A stretch of 64,000 bases of DNA from Desulfomicrobium sp. UBA5193. GTDB lineage: Bacteria; Desulfobacterota; Desulfovibrionia; Desulfovibrionales; Desulfomicrobiaceae. The notes under the pieces are model-generated. The model worked only from the letters and a program-made list of their open reading frames with translations. It did not search any database and was not told the origin of the DNA. The DNA lies in contig DHWB01000011.1 in NCBI GenBank assembly GCA_002412965.1, forward strand, positions 310,001 through 374,000, read 5' to 3'. The translations under genes and the position numbers were made by a program. Below, piece after piece: positions 1-8,271 of the stretch (position 1 is its first letter; the number at the start of each line of letters is the position of its first letter).

Positions 1-715
1 AGTCGCCCTGCAACAGGGAACCCGTTATCACGCTGGCAAAGATATCGCCAGTACCAGGGTAACATGCTGGAATATAAGAGCATGCAACTTTCCAGAAGCG
101 TCCTGCATGCTTGTCGTACGCAACAACAGAGGTTCCCCGGTCATGCTCTTCGGGTACGCTGGTGATGATGACGCAGCGCGGACCCAGGTCCGCAAGTGCG
201 CGAGCCCAATCCTTGATCTTCTCTTGGCCGGAAGTGACATCTTGGCCGGATTTTCCAAGCAGCAATTTCGCTTCGGTGATGTTCGGCGTGATCACATCGG
301 CCGATGCGATCAGGCTGCGCATGCCGTCGACCATGCATATGTCCATGGTGTCATAAAGCTTTCCGTCGTCGCCCAGGACCGGGTCGACAACCACCAGGGT
401 GTTTTCAGAACGGAATGTTGCAATGAAATCGCGGACAATGTCGATCTGCTCGGCAGAACCCAGAAAACCCGAATAGATCCCGGCAAAGGACAGGGAGAGT
501 CTGCGCCAGTGTTCGATGATAAGCCGCATGTCTGCGGTCAGGTCGCGGAAATGAAAGTCGGAGAAGCCGCCCGTATGGGTGGACAGGATGGCCGTAGGCA
601 GCGCACAGACTTGAATTCCCATGGCCGAAAGAATGGGGATCACTGCCGAGAGTGATCCCCCTCCGAATCCCGAAAGATCATGAATAGCCGCTACGCGTTG
701 AATCACGGAATGCAA
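1..715 (-). CDS. Pyridoxal/pyridoxamine kinase, 3' end cut by window edge
   Basis: About 238 codons are present; family members are near 280 residues, so the C-terminus lies beyond base 1. The frame reads RVAAIHDLSGFGGGSLSAV near the N-terminus, a middle VVVDPVLGDDGKLYD block, and YPGTGDIFAS close to the edge. The last is the GTGD anion-hole/catalytic motif of the ribokinase-like pyridoxal kinase family. The enzyme phosphorylates B6 vitamers in the salvage of pyridoxal phosphate in the cytoplasm. Start: I chose TTG at 715, because GGAG sits 8 bases upstream; GTG at 706 is the alternative and lacks a well-placed Shine-Dalgarno. Other ribokinase-like substrates cannot be fully excluded, but the N-terminal pattern is typical of PdxY/PdxK. 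Confidence 0.85.
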   Translation of the reverse strand, partial: MHSVIQRVAAIHDLSGFGGGSLSAVIPILSAMGIQVCALPTAILSTHTGGFSDFHFRDLTADMRLIIEHWRRLSLSFAGIYSGFLGSAEQIDIVRDFIATFRSENTLVVVDPVLGDDGKLYDTMDICMVDGMRSLIASADVITPNITEAKLLLGKSGQDVTSGQEKIKDWARALADLGPRCVIITSVPEEHDRGTSVVAYDKHAGRFWKVACSYIPACYPGTGDIFASVITGSLLQGD

Positions 716-738
716 TGCCGAAGCTCCATAACACGGTT

Positions 739-767
739 TTCAATCCATCCGGAATGAATGGATTGAA
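739..767. repeat. Inverted repeat between HU-like gene and pyridoxal kinase
   Basis: Perfect 10-bp arms TTCAATCCAT and ATGGATTGAA around a 9-base loop. It lies between the end of the HU-like gene and the start of the kinase gene. There is no U-tract on either strand, so it could be a weak terminator, an RNA-stabilising hairpin or an operator for the kinase gene. Confidence 0.45.
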
Positions 768-826
768 GCCGCCGTTTAAGGTGTGCCGCGAGCAATTGCG
801 TCGAAACGGCTCCCTGTCAACGAGTT

Positions 827-1102
827 TTAACCGTTGAGGTAGTCCAGCAGGCCCTTGCCCGCTTTGAAAAATGGCATCTTTTTCGGCTTTACCTGCACGG
901 ATTCCCCTGTCTTGGGATTGCGGCCGACATACCCTTCGTATTGCTTGATCTTGAAGCTGCCGAACCCTCTGATTTCAATCCTGTCTCCGCGCAGCAAGGC
1001 ATCGCGCATGGAGTCGAAGAAGCTGTCGACAATTGTGGACGCTTCATCGTTGGAAATTTTGATTCTCTCTGAAAGGGACTGAATAAGTTCGCTTTTGTTC
1101 AT
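827..1102 (-). CDS. HU/IHF-family DNA-binding protein
   Basis: 91 residues, the normal length for HU or IHF subunits. It starts MNKSELIQSL, has the dimerisation helices, the RIEIRGFGSF strand and the family signature GRNPKTGE at the base of the DNA-binding arm, then VKPKKMPFFKAGK. Known role: non-specific or weakly specific DNA bending and nucleoid organisation as a dimer. Start: two adjacent ATG codons follow GGAGCAG; the second, at 1102, has the better 6-base spacing. An open frame extends upstream to 1186, but that extension does not look like family sequence. HU versus IHF-beta cannot be decided from sequence alone; the gene stands alone on the minus strand. Confidence 0.93.
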   Translation of the reverse strand: MNKSELIQSLSERIKISNDEASTIVDSFFDSMRDALLRGDRIEIRGFGSFKIKQYEGYVGRNPKTGESVQVKPKKMPFFKAGKGLLDYLNG

Positions 1103-1545
1103 CATCTGCTCCAGATTGCGATTCGTGAAAATTCGTGATCCTGGGTTAGTCTCATGGACGCCGATATGCTGATTTCCGTGAGTCAATGCCTTGGCCGGGG
1201 TTTTGGCGCCAAGCCAGCGGCGAAGCCTTCCATGAAAATTGAGAACCTGATAATAAAAATCAAGGACTATGGGAAGTTATTCTCGACATGTTCTTGAAAA
1301 AACTTTTTAGGGCAATCTTTAGGAAACATGCCGGTTGCTGGGCCTTTCGGCGCGAAGAAAAAGTGAGGGATAGTCAGACACTTCTTCTTGTGTCTGATAT
1401 TACAGCAGAATCTTAAAAAAGACAATTGTCTTCTTGAAAAGAGTGCAACAAATATCAAGTCATGTTGACCCGGGCCGGGCTGACTGTACACATTGTCCTT
1501 GAGAGTCAAGGACAAATCCACCCGGCGACCTGTATTGCGAGCCCT
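1103..1545. other. Non-coding stretch, AT-rich, with one inverted repeat
   Basis: No convincing gene. It should contain the promoter of the HU-like gene. An 8-bp perfect inverted repeat, TCAGACAC and GTGTCTGA, lies at 1374-1397 around a pyrimidine-rich 8-base loop. I see no clear terminator for the ygiQ gene that ends at 1546. Confidence 0.5.
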
Positions 1546-3357
1546 TTATTTTCTTTTGCGGGCTGCGGGCTTTTTGCCAGCCTTGGAGTGGCGTGCGGGA
1601 ACGGGACATCTGTTTGCGCAGGGTTTGAAGCGGGGAGGACGTGCGTCGCCGGCAGCATGAGCCGCCGTTTTCTCCTCAGGCGGCAGCAGGATGCGGTGTT
1701 GGCGCAGCCGGGCCTCGTCGGTGCGCGGCACATAAATTAGCTTGCCATCGGGCGTGATGCCCGCATGGTACATGGCGGTGGCCACGGCTCCGGGAATGGG
1801 GATGAAGCATTGGACCTGCTTGGGCTTCCAGCCGCGGTTGCCGAGCCAGCGGGCAAGGGCGTGCATGTCTTCGTCCGTGGTGCCCGGAAAGGCGCTCATC
1901 AGATAGGGGATGACGTATTGCTCCTTGCCCGCGCGCTTGGATTCGCGGTCAAAGACGGTCAGAAATTCCTCGAAGACGCGGTTGCCGGGTTTGCGCATCA
2001 GGCGCAGCACGTGGTCGCAGACATGCTCGGGCGCGATCTTGAGCTGTCCGCCCACGAATTCGCGCAGATAGCCGCCAAGGGCCTCCATGTCCTTCAGGGC
2101 CAGATCGAAGCGGACTCCGCTGGCGACGCGCACGCCGCGCACTCCGGGTATGCGGCGCAGGAAGCGTAGCAGGTCGAGATGCGCCTTCTGGTCCATGCGG
2201 AAATGAGGGCAGACCGTCGGAGTCATGCAGCTGGAGCGCTTGCAGGGCTGTCCCTCCTTGGCGCAGCTGGCTCCCCACATGTTGGCGCTGGGACCGCCGA
2301 CATCGGACACATGGCCCCTGAAATCCGAACTCGCGGCCATGCGCCGCACCTCGTCCACCACGGAGGCGCGGCTGCGCGAGGCGATGTGCCGGCCCTGATG
2401 CAGGGCCAGGGTGCAAAAGGAGCATCCTCCGCCGCAGCCGCGGTGGCTGGTCACGGAATCGCGGATCATCTCCTCGGCCGGGATGGGCAGGCTGTAGGCG
2501 GGATGGGACTTGCGGGCGAAGGGGAGGGCGTAAACCCTGTCCATTTCCTCCGTGGACAGCGGGACGGCGGGCGGAGCGACAAGGATGGTTCTGTTCTCGA
2601 CGCGCTCCGTGGCCCAGTCCGTCCCATCGTGGACCTGTTTTTCCAGCATGAGGGTGGCGCACATCAGCTCCTTGGGGTCGGCGAGCATTTCGTCATGGCT
2701 TGGCAGCTGGATAGTGGCCGTGAAATCTTCCTGAACCGTCACCGTGCCGGGAATGCCGAAGATGTCCCTGCCGGCTGAGAGCCGTGCGGCAATATCGACC
2801 ACGGCCCGCTCGCCCATGCCGTACACGACGGCGTCGGCCTTGGCGTCGAGGAGAATGGGCTTGCGCAGGGCGTCGGTCCAGAAATCATAATGCGTGATGC
2901 GGCGTAGCGACGCCTCGATGCCGCCCAAGATCACGGTGAGTCCGGGGAAGGCTCGGCGCAGCAGATTGGTGTAGACGATGCACGCCCTGTTGGGCCGGGC
3001 GCCTGCCCTGCCGCCCGGGGTGTAGGCGTCCTCGGAGCGTTTTTTGCGAAAGGCCGTGTAGTGGGCCAGCATGGAGTCGATGGCTCCGGCCGAGACCCCT
3101 GCAAAAAGGCGGGGCCGGCCCATGACCAGCAGGTCTTCGGGGCCGCTCCAACTCGGCTGGGTGATGATCCCGGTGCGAAAGCCGTGCGCGATCAGCACCC
3201 GCCCCAGGAGGGCCATGGCAAAGGAGGGGTGATCGACATAGGCGTCGCCGCTGACCAGGAGCACGTCCAGTTCATCCCAGCCCAAGCGCTCCATTTCGGC
3301 GCGGGTCATGGGTAAAAAAGATGGCTGGGGGAGGGATTTGCAGGAAAAAAGGCTCAT
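1546..3357 (-). CDS. ygiQ: YgiQ family radical SAM protein
   Basis: 603 residues. Family features seen: N-terminal LDVLLVSGDAYVDHPSFA, GGIEASLRRITHYDFW, and the radical SAM cluster motif CGGGCSFC (CX3CX2C) near residue 307, preceded by SHRG. Downstream are SPSANMWG-like and CxxSSCMTPTVCPH blocks typical of YgiQ, and a basic C-terminal tail. Known: YgiQ proteins bind a [4Fe-4S] cluster and SAM; the reaction is not established. The ATG at 3357 is kept because the LSxxFLPMTRAEME block is conserved N-terminally; its Shine-Dalgarno is weak. It is transcribed alone toward the HU-like gene. A ZraP-like gene terminator lies just upstream. Confidence 0.93.
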   Translation of the reverse strand: MSLFSCKSLPQPSFLPMTRAEMERLGWDELDVLLVSGDAYVDHPSFAMALLGRVLIAHGFRTGIITQPSWSGPEDLLVMGRPRLFAGVSAGAIDSMLAHYTAFRKKRSEDAYTPGGRAGARPNRACIVYTNLLRRAFPGLTVILGGIEASLRRITHYDFWTDALRKPILLDAKADAVVYGMGERAVVDIAARLSAGRDIFGIPGTVTVQEDFTATIQLPSHDEMLADPKELMCATLMLEKQVHDGTDWATERVENRTILVAPPAVPLSTEEMDRVYALPFARKSHPAYSLPIPAEEMIRDSVTSHRGCGGGCSFCTLALHQGRHIASRSRASVVDEVRRMAASSDFRGHVSDVGGPSANMWGASCAKEGQPCKRSSCMTPTVCPHFRMDQKAHLDLLRFLRRIPGVRGVRVASGVRFDLALKDMEALGGYLREFVGGQLKIAPEHVCDHVLRLMRKPGNRVFEEFLTVFDRESKRAGKEQYVIPYLMSAFPGTTDEDMHALARWLGNRGWKPKQVQCFIPIPGAVATAMYHAGITPDGKLIYVPRTDEARLRQHRILLPPEEKTAAHAAGDARPPRFKPCANRCPVPARHSKAGKKPAARKRK

Positions 3358-3398
3358 GGTTCCGGCCTATAGGCTCACCCGGCCTTGCGGGCAAGGAC

Positions 3399-3424
3399 AA
3401 AAAAAGGCGGCCCTAGGGCCGCCT
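3399..3424 (-). terminator. Intrinsic terminator of the ZraP-like gene
   Basis: Perfect 20-bp palindrome AGGCGGCCCTAGGGCCGCCT at 3405-3424, followed on the minus strand by a run of seven T. It lies 49 bases after the stop of the ZraP-like gene. Confidence 0.9.
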
Positions 3425-3472
3425 GGCAAAGATTGCCGAATGGATTGGAGAGGGAAGCGATCAGGGACGAAT

Positions 3473-4003
3473 TTAGGCGTCCGGAGCACCGGGGGCGTCT
3501 TCAGGACTCATGTCCTGGCCCATCCCGTTCGGGCCGAAGCCACCCATGCCGCGCCCATGTCCACCCATGCCGCGCCCATGCCCGCCCTTGCCGCGGCGGT
3601 CAAAGCCCATGGGCAGGTCGATGCCCACCTCTTTGCTCACCCTGGCCTGCAGCGCGTCGCGCTTGGTCTGCATCTGGGCGCGGAGTTCGCTTATCTCACG
3701 GACCAGGGCCTTGATTTCCTCGGGCTTGGTGTTGGAGTTTGCGGACAGGGCTTTCAGCAAGGTGCGTTTTTCCCACATGCTGTTGTGCAACGGGGTGTTG
3801 TCCTTGCGGTGTTCGGCCAGGATGCCCTTCAGCAGATCCTGCTTTTCCTGCGTCAATTGCTCCACCGCCGGATTGGACCAACCCGGGCAGCCGTTCGTCG
3901 CGCCCATGCCGCCCTTGCCGCGCATGGGGCCGGCGAAGGTGAGCGTGCTCAGGGCGATAATACCGACGAGGGCCAAAGTGGCGATGCTTGCAGTTCTTTT
4001 CAT
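3473..4003 (-). CDS. ZraP-like periplasmic metal-binding/chaperone protein
   Basis: 176 residues. Seen: signal peptide (MKRTASIATL, hydrophobic core, cleavage probably after TFA near residue 24), a helical middle with LTQEKQDLLKGILAEHR and EIKALVREISELRAQM as in the Spy/ZraP (CpxP-like) fold, and a C-terminal tail at 138-158 with tandem GHGRGMGG repeats rich in Gly, His and Met. Known: ZraP is a zinc-binding periplasmic chaperone that restrains the ZraS sensor. Here it lies upstream of a sensor/regulator pair of that type, separated by a mazG-like gene. Start: ATG 4003 has GGAGG at ideal spacing; an ATG at 4015 has none. A sigma54-like promoter sits just upstream. Metal identity is not known. 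Confidence 0.85.
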   Translation of the reverse strand: MKRTASIATLALVGIIALSTLTFAGPMRGKGGMGATNGCPGWSNPAVEQLTQEKQDLLKGILAEHRKDNTPLHNSMWEKRTLLKALSANSNTKPEEIKALVREISELRAQMQTKRDALQARVSKEVGIDLPMGFDRRGKGGHGRGMGGHGRGMGGFGPNGMGQDMSPEDAPGAPDA

Positions 4004-4045
4004 GATATCCTCCATGTGTTGTTGGTGACGATGTACTTGGGGTAT

Positions 4046-4061
4046 ATCAAGGGGCGTGCCA
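4046..4061 (-). promoter_or_regulatory. Candidate sigma54 promoter of the ZraP-like gene
   Basis: Minus strand TGGCACG at 4061-4055, then four bases, then TTGAT at 4050-4046. This matches the -24/-12 consensus TGGCACG-N4-TTGCW at all positions except the C of the -12 GC. It leaves a leader of about 30 bases before the Shine-Dalgarno. The neighbouring regulator is a sigma54 activator, which supports the call. Confidence 0.65.
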
Positions 4062-4176
4062 AAGGCTGATTTGTTTGTAATAATTTGTTTTTATAGACTT
4101 TAATCACTACAACGCTGCGCGCTTGCGGATACGGGTTCGCACTGGTGGATAGAATCTGATCAGGTGCCAGGACGCG

Positions 4177-4195
4177 CTGGTCAGATTCTGACCAG
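4177..4195. promoter_or_regulatory. Palindrome, probable activator binding site upstream of the ZraP-like gene
   Basis: Perfect dyad CTGGTCAG-ATT-CTGACCAG. It is about 115 bp upstream of the -24 element of the ZraP-like gene, the usual distance for a sigma54 enhancer site. A related palindrome CTGATCAG lies at 4156-4163. Both stand right after the mazG-like stop, so a role as a weak mazG terminator is possible, but no U-tract follows on the minus strand. Confidence 0.55.
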
Positions 4196-4197
4196 GC

Positions 4198-4527
4198 TCA
4201 GGCCGAATGCAGCTTGGGATTGTTCTTGTGCCGGTCCTTGTCGCGCGAGGTTTTTTTTTCCAGATTGCGTCGCATGGCCTCCGTCAGGTTCACGCCGGTC
4301 TGGTTGGCGATGCAGGTCAGCACAAAGAGGACGTCGGCGAGTTCGTCGCCCAGATCGTTTTTCTCGTTGTCCTTGAAGCTTTGATCGCCGTAGCGCCTCG
4401 TCATTATCCGCGCCACTTCTCCCACCTCTTCCATAAGAATGCCGAGGTTGGTCAATTCTGAAAAATAGCGGACGCCGATGGTCCGCACCCAGGTATCGAT
4501 ATCTTCCTGCAGTTCCTGCATGCTCAT
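4198..4527 (-). CDS. MazG-like nucleotide pyrophosphohydrolase
   Basis: 109 residues, a single all-alpha MazG/dUTPase-like domain. Seen: LMEEVGEVARIM (the ExxE metal-binding half) and LGDELADVLFVLTCIAN (the ExxD half), the two acidic motifs that hold magnesium. Known role of the family: hydrolysis of nucleoside triphosphates to monophosphate and pyrophosphate, often as house-cleaning of aberrant nucleotides. Short single-domain members like this one have poorly known substrates. ATG 4527 has GGAG with 6-base spacing. It sits between the ZraP-like gene and the divergent sensor kinase; no functional link is evident. Confidence 0.85.
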   Translation of the reverse strand: MSMQELQEDIDTWVRTIGVRYFSELTNLGILMEEVGEVARIMTRRYGDQSFKDNEKNDLGDELADVLFVLTCIANQTGVNLTEAMRRNLEKKTSRDKDRHKNNPKLHSA

Positions 4528-4717
4528 GAGGCGCTCCTTTTTTTCCCTGCCTACGAAATCGGCTTGCCGCTGGCAAATGCGCCCTGCACGCCGCGCCCCC
4601 GGATGGATTCGAACAGGCAGGGAATTTGCTAGAACCAGAGTTCATTGATACTTATATTATTGAAACCAAACAGCCAGATGCGGCGAGTGCCTCAGCCTTG
4701 CGCCAAGGATTTTTTAA

Positions 4718-6070
4718 ATGAAGACCCCACCCTCCACTCTCTGGCAGCGACGCGGCCTGCTGCTCCTCATCCCGGCAGTGCTTGCGGCCGTTATCCTCAT
4801 CTGGTTTGCCGTGCAGGGACGGGAGCGGGAGCAGCGCACCATTGCCCGGATCATGACCGTTCAGGGGGAGACCCTGATCAGGGCGGTCGAGGCTACCCGG
4901 CGTATGGGCTGGCGCGGCCAGGACGAGCGGCAGTTTCGATTGCGGGCTCTCATGGACGAGATGATCCGTCAGGGCGACCTGCGCTTTTTGGGGCTGGTCG
5001 ATGCCGAGGGCAGATTCGAGGAGTTGAGCGAGGCCGAGCCCGGAAGTGCAGTGGATGCCGCAGCGCTTGCGGCCCTGCCCGCTTCTTCCGAGGCCGCCTG
5101 GAAAATCATCGATACGGCCACGCAGCCGGTTTTTGTGGTCTATCGATTTTCCAGGCCGCCCCGGCGCCCCATGCGTGGGGGGATGCACGGGATGATGGAG
5201 CAATCCTTCGAGGAGCCTCCGTCCGAGGCGCCGACGCTGATTGCCGTAGGTCTGGACGCCACCATCTATCAGCGTGCGCTGCGCAAGGATTTTTTGACCC
5301 TGGCCATGGCCGGCGGTTTGGGTTTGACCCTTGTCTTTGCAGGCGCAGCCTCGATGTTTTGGCGGCGCAAGGTGGCCGGGCTGGAAGAGGAGGTGGCCCG
5401 GCAGGAGCGCCTGGCCGCGCTGGGCACCCTGGCAGCGGGTGTGGCCCACGAGATCCGCAATCCGCTGAGCTCCATCAAGGGCTTCGCCACCTATTTCGGC
5501 GCGAAATTCGAGCCCGGGTCGCAGGATCGGGAGCTGGCCGAAGTCATGATCGGGGAAGTGGACCGCTTGAACAGGGTCGTGTCCGAACTCCTCGAATTGA
5601 CGCATCCGTCGGAGCTGCGTCTCGCGGCCACAGTGCCCGCCGATCTGCTGAGTCATGCCTTGAAGCTGGTGGAGGGCGATTGCCAGGCCAAGGGCATTGC
5701 CGTCCAGACTCGCTTTGCGGAGGTCGAGCCGGTCTTGCTGGACGCCGATCGCATGCTGCAGGCATTGCTGAATCTGTTGCTGAACGCCATCCAGGCCATG
5801 CCGAAGGGTGGAACTTTAAGCGTTTCAGCGCAGCCGGTGCGGGATCGCCTGGAGATGCGCGTGGCCGATACGGGCTGCGGGATTCCTCCCGAGGACCTGG
5901 AGAGAATTTTCGATCCGTACTTCACGACCAAGAACCAGGGCACGGGCCTGGGGCTGGCCACGGTACGCACCATCGCCCAGGCCCATGGCGGCCGGGTGCG
6001 GATTGTGTCCGAACCCGGTCGCGGGACGGAGGTGACCCTGGATTTGCCCCGCAAAGGAGAAGGCCGATGA
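4718..6070 (+). CDS. ZraS/NtrB-type membrane sensor histidine kinase
   Basis: 450 residues. Seen: TM1 about 13-33, periplasmic loop, TM2 about 192-216, HisKA with GVAHEIRNPLSSIKGF (phospho-His 244), then an HATPase_c domain with LNLLLNAIQAMP, DTGCGIPPEDLERIF and GTGLGLATVRTI. This layout is that of ZraS, which senses periplasmic metal or envelope stress together with ZraP. The loop near TM2 has a Met/His/Gly-rich segment at 149-161 (RRPMRGGMHGMME), which could bind metal; this is inference. The stop overlaps the start of the response regulator in ATGA, so the two are translationally coupled. A partner for the regulator encoded at 6067. Confidence 0.9.
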   Translation: MKTPPSTLWQRRGLLLLIPAVLAAVILIWFAVQGREREQRTIARIMTVQGETLIRAVEATRRMGWRGQDERQFRLRALMDEMIRQGDLRFLGLVDAEGRFEELSEAEPGSAVDAAALAALPASSEAAWKIIDTATQPVFVVYRFSRPPRRPMRGGMHGMMEQSFEEPPSEAPTLIAVGLDATIYQRALRKDFLTLAMAGGLGLTLVFAGAASMFWRRKVAGLEEEVARQERLAALGTLAAGVAHEIRNPLSSIKGFATYFGAKFEPGSQDRELAEVMIGEVDRLNRVVSELLELTHPSELRLAATVPADLLSHALKLVEGDCQAKGIAVQTRFAEVEPVLLDADRMLQALLNLLLNAIQAMPKGGTLSVSAQPVRDRLEMRVADTGCGIPPEDLERIFDPYFTTKNQGTGLGLATVRTIAQAHGGRVRIVSEPGRGTEVTLDLPRKGEGR

Positions 6071-7425
6071 CCACGCGCATTTTGGTGGTTGATGACGACC
6101 GGGCGCATCTGACCATGCTCGTGGCAATGCTCGGAAGCTGGGGGCATGAGGTGGATACGGCCGACGACGGAGCCATTGCGGTGGCGAAGGTGCGCCAGCG
6201 GGCCTATGACCTCGTCCTGACCGACGTGCGCATGGCCGAGGTGGACGGGATAGAGGCCTTGCGCCAGATCCGGCACTACAACCCTTACCTGCCCGTGCTG
6301 ATCATGACCGCCTATTCCTCTGTGGACACCGCCGTGGAGGCCCTCAAGGCCGGCGCTTTCGACTATCTGCACAAGCCTCTTGATTTTGATGAGCTGCGCC
6401 GGGGAGTCGAGAGGGCGCTTGCGCAGGGCGGGCTGCTCCGGGGCGTGGACAGGCCCGAGGCCGGAGGGAACGCGCCTGCGGACATGATCGGCGATTCGGC
6501 CCCCATGCGCGAGCTTTCCGCCATGATCCGGGCCGTAGCCCCATCTGAGGCTTCGGTGCTCATCCTGGGCGAGTCCGGCACGGGCAAGGAGCTGGTGGCC
6601 AAGGCGCTGCATGCGGGCAGCCCGCGCCACGCAAGGTCCCTAGTCACGGTCAATTGCGCGGCCCTGGCCGAAAATCTGCTGGAGAGCGAACTGTTCGGAC
6701 ATGAAAAGGGCGCCTACACGGGCGCGGAGCGTCAGCGGGACGGCAGGTTCGTGCAGGCCAACGGTGGGACTCTTTTTCTGGACGAGATCGGCGAGATGGC
6801 CGTCTCCCTGCAGGCCAAGCTGCTCCGTGCCCTGCAGCAGGGAGAAGTGCAGCGTCTGGGCAGCGACAAGTCCATCCGCGTCGATGTGCGGGTCATCGCC
6901 GCGACGAATCGCGATCTTGAGGCAGAGGCACGGGCCGGAAGTTTTCGCGAGGACCTCTATTACCGCATAAATGTCATTTCGCTGCACGTCCCGGCCCTGC
7001 GGGAGAGAGCCGAGGACATCCCGCATCTGGCCCGGCATTTCTTGACCAAATTCGCGGCCCGCAATCGTAAGACCTTTCGCGGGTTCTCGCCCCGTGCCAT
7101 GGACCTGATGATTCATTATGCTTGGCCGGGAAACGTGCGCGAGCTCGAGAACGCTGTTGAGCGGGCGGTCATTCTTGCTCCGGGAGAGCTCGTCACGGAG
7201 GAGGATTTGCCCGCAAGCCTGCGTGGAGCCGAAAAGAAGCCGCACGACGGCGGCTCGGCGAATGGAGGACAGTCCCTGGAGGATGTGGAGCGGGAGGCCA
7301 TTGTGCGCACCTTGGATCAGGTCGGCTACAACAAAAGCGAGGCCGCGCGCGTTCTGGGGGTGACTCGGGTCACCCTGCGCAGCAAGATGAAGAAATTCGG
7401 GCTGGAGCAGGAGGGCGGTCAGTAG
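6067..7425 (+). CDS. ZraR/NtrC-type sigma54-dependent response regulator
   Basis: 452 residues. Seen: receiver domain with acidic pocket D9-D11, phospho-acceptor D53 (LTDVRM) and conserved Lys in HKPLDF; AAA+ domain with Walker A GESGTGKE near 168, a GAYTGA loop (Tyr variant of GAFTGA) near 214, Walker B LFLDEIGEM, and AWPGNVRELEN; and a C-terminal Fis-type helix-turn-helix, NKSEAARVLGVTRVTLRSKM. Such proteins bind enhancers and open sigma54 promoters by ATP hydrolysis. Likely target: the sigma54 promoter at 4046-4061 before the ZraP-like gene. The 3' end overlaps the convergent nitrilase-family gene by 7 bases. Confidence 0.93.
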   Translation: MTTRILVVDDDRAHLTMLVAMLGSWGHEVDTADDGAIAVAKVRQRAYDLVLTDVRMAEVDGIEALRQIRHYNPYLPVLIMTAYSSVDTAVEALKAGAFDYLHKPLDFDELRRGVERALAQGGLLRGVDRPEAGGNAPADMIGDSAPMRELSAMIRAVAPSEASVLILGESGTGKELVAKALHAGSPRHARSLVTVNCAALAENLLESELFGHEKGAYTGAERQRDGRFVQANGGTLFLDEIGEMAVSLQAKLLRALQQGEVQRLGSDKSIRVDVRVIAATNRDLEAEARAGSFREDLYYRINVISLHVPALRERAEDIPHLARHFLTKFAARNRKTFRGFSPRAMDLMIHYAWPGNVRELENAVERAVILAPGELVTEEDLPASLRGAEKKPHDGGSANGGQSLEDVEREAIVRTLDQVGYNKSEAARVLGVTRVTLRSKMKKFGLEQEGGQ

Positions 7426-8204
7426 CGGTCTGGCGCATAGCGCCGGGCCAACTGGCCGGTCGCCAGTTCCAATTCGAGCTGCTGGACCAGCAGCCCTGCC
7501 CGTCCGTAAGGCTGATGGGCCAGGCAGGAACCGTCCGGGCCGACCACGCTGGTTGCGGATTCCTGATAGGTAAGGGCGTAATTCACGCTGGCGAAATAGA
7601 TATTGTTTTCAACGCTGCGGCAGACCATGGCCTTTTCATAATACGGTCCGTCGGGATCGGCCCACTGATGGGGAACCCGTCCGCCCACATTGCTGCCTGT
7701 GCACTGGGGATGAAAGACGATCTGCGCCCCCCGGCAGGCGGCCCAGCGCACGGTCTCCGGGTATCTCCATCCTTCGTGGCAGATGGCCACGCCAAACTTC
7801 ACGCCGTTTATCTCAAAAATCTGTCGTCCCCTTCCGGGGATATAAATGCCTTCCTCTTCGGGATGCAGTTGCGTCTTGCATTGTCTCCCAAGGATGGTCC
7901 CCTCCGGAGAAATGACCTGCACCAGATTGTATCTCCCCTGCTCCGAGGGCCACTCCATAGGCAATATGACGCCAAGCTCCTGCCTCGCGGCTTCCCGGCA
8001 GATGAGCGAGAGGGCTTCGCGCAGTTCGGATTGCTCACACAGGGGAATGGAGAAGTTCTGTCCGCGCATCCCCGGAAGATAGGCTTCGGGAAAACAGAGC
8101 AGGTGAACGTCGAAAGCGGCTGCCTGTTCGATGAAATCAAGTATGTTCCGGACAGCGTGATCAAGAGAAGTTGGAACAGGGGCGGTTGCAAGTCCGATAC
8201 GCAT
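7419..8204 (-). CDS. Carbon-nitrogen hydrolase (nitrilase superfamily)
   Basis: 261 residues, one domain. The catalytic triad can be placed: E40 in LLCFPEAYLPG, K110 in RQCKTQL, and C142 in AICHEGWRYPE. Family members hydrolyse amides, nitriles or carbamoyl groups; the substrate here cannot be predicted. HPQCTGSNVGG and SVENNIYFASVN are typical of amidase-like branches. Start: ATG 8204 with AAGGA 6 bases upstream; an in-frame TTG two codons earlier is less likely. It is convergent with the sigma54 regulator and overlaps it by 7 bases. It stands alone, with the receiver gene at 8272 upstream on the same strand. Confidence 0.88.
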   Translation of the reverse strand: MRIGLATAPVPTSLDHAVRNILDFIEQAAAFDVHLLCFPEAYLPGMRGQNFSIPLCEQSELREALSLICREAARQELGVILPMEWPSEQGRYNLVQVISPEGTILGRQCKTQLHPEEEGIYIPGRGRQIFEINGVKFGVAICHEGWRYPETVRWAACRGAQIVFHPQCTGSNVGGRVPHQWADPDGPYYEKAMVCRSVENNIYFASVNYALTYQESATSVVGPDGSCLAHQPYGRAGLLVQQLELELATGQLARRYAPDRY

Positions 8205-8271
8205 GAGCAATCCTTTGATGAGAAGAAGGATACATTGCCGAAGTCGCGTATAGTTTGGAATAATTAAAAAT

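Noticed and set aside
3543..3585. Short direct repeats that might look like a CRISPR-like array
   Set aside because: They are in-frame codons for the GHGRGMGG repeats of the ZraP-like protein, not spaced repeats.
4570..4590. TGGCAA...TGC before the ZraS-like kinase as a sigma54 promoter
   Set aside because: The distance between GG and GC is two bases too long for a -24/-12 site.
4645..6066. Upstream extension of the sigma54 regulator frame through the sensor kinase gene
   Set aside because: The kinase frame is clearly the coding one, with HisKA and ATPase motifs; the regulator begins at 6067 with MTTRILVVDDD.
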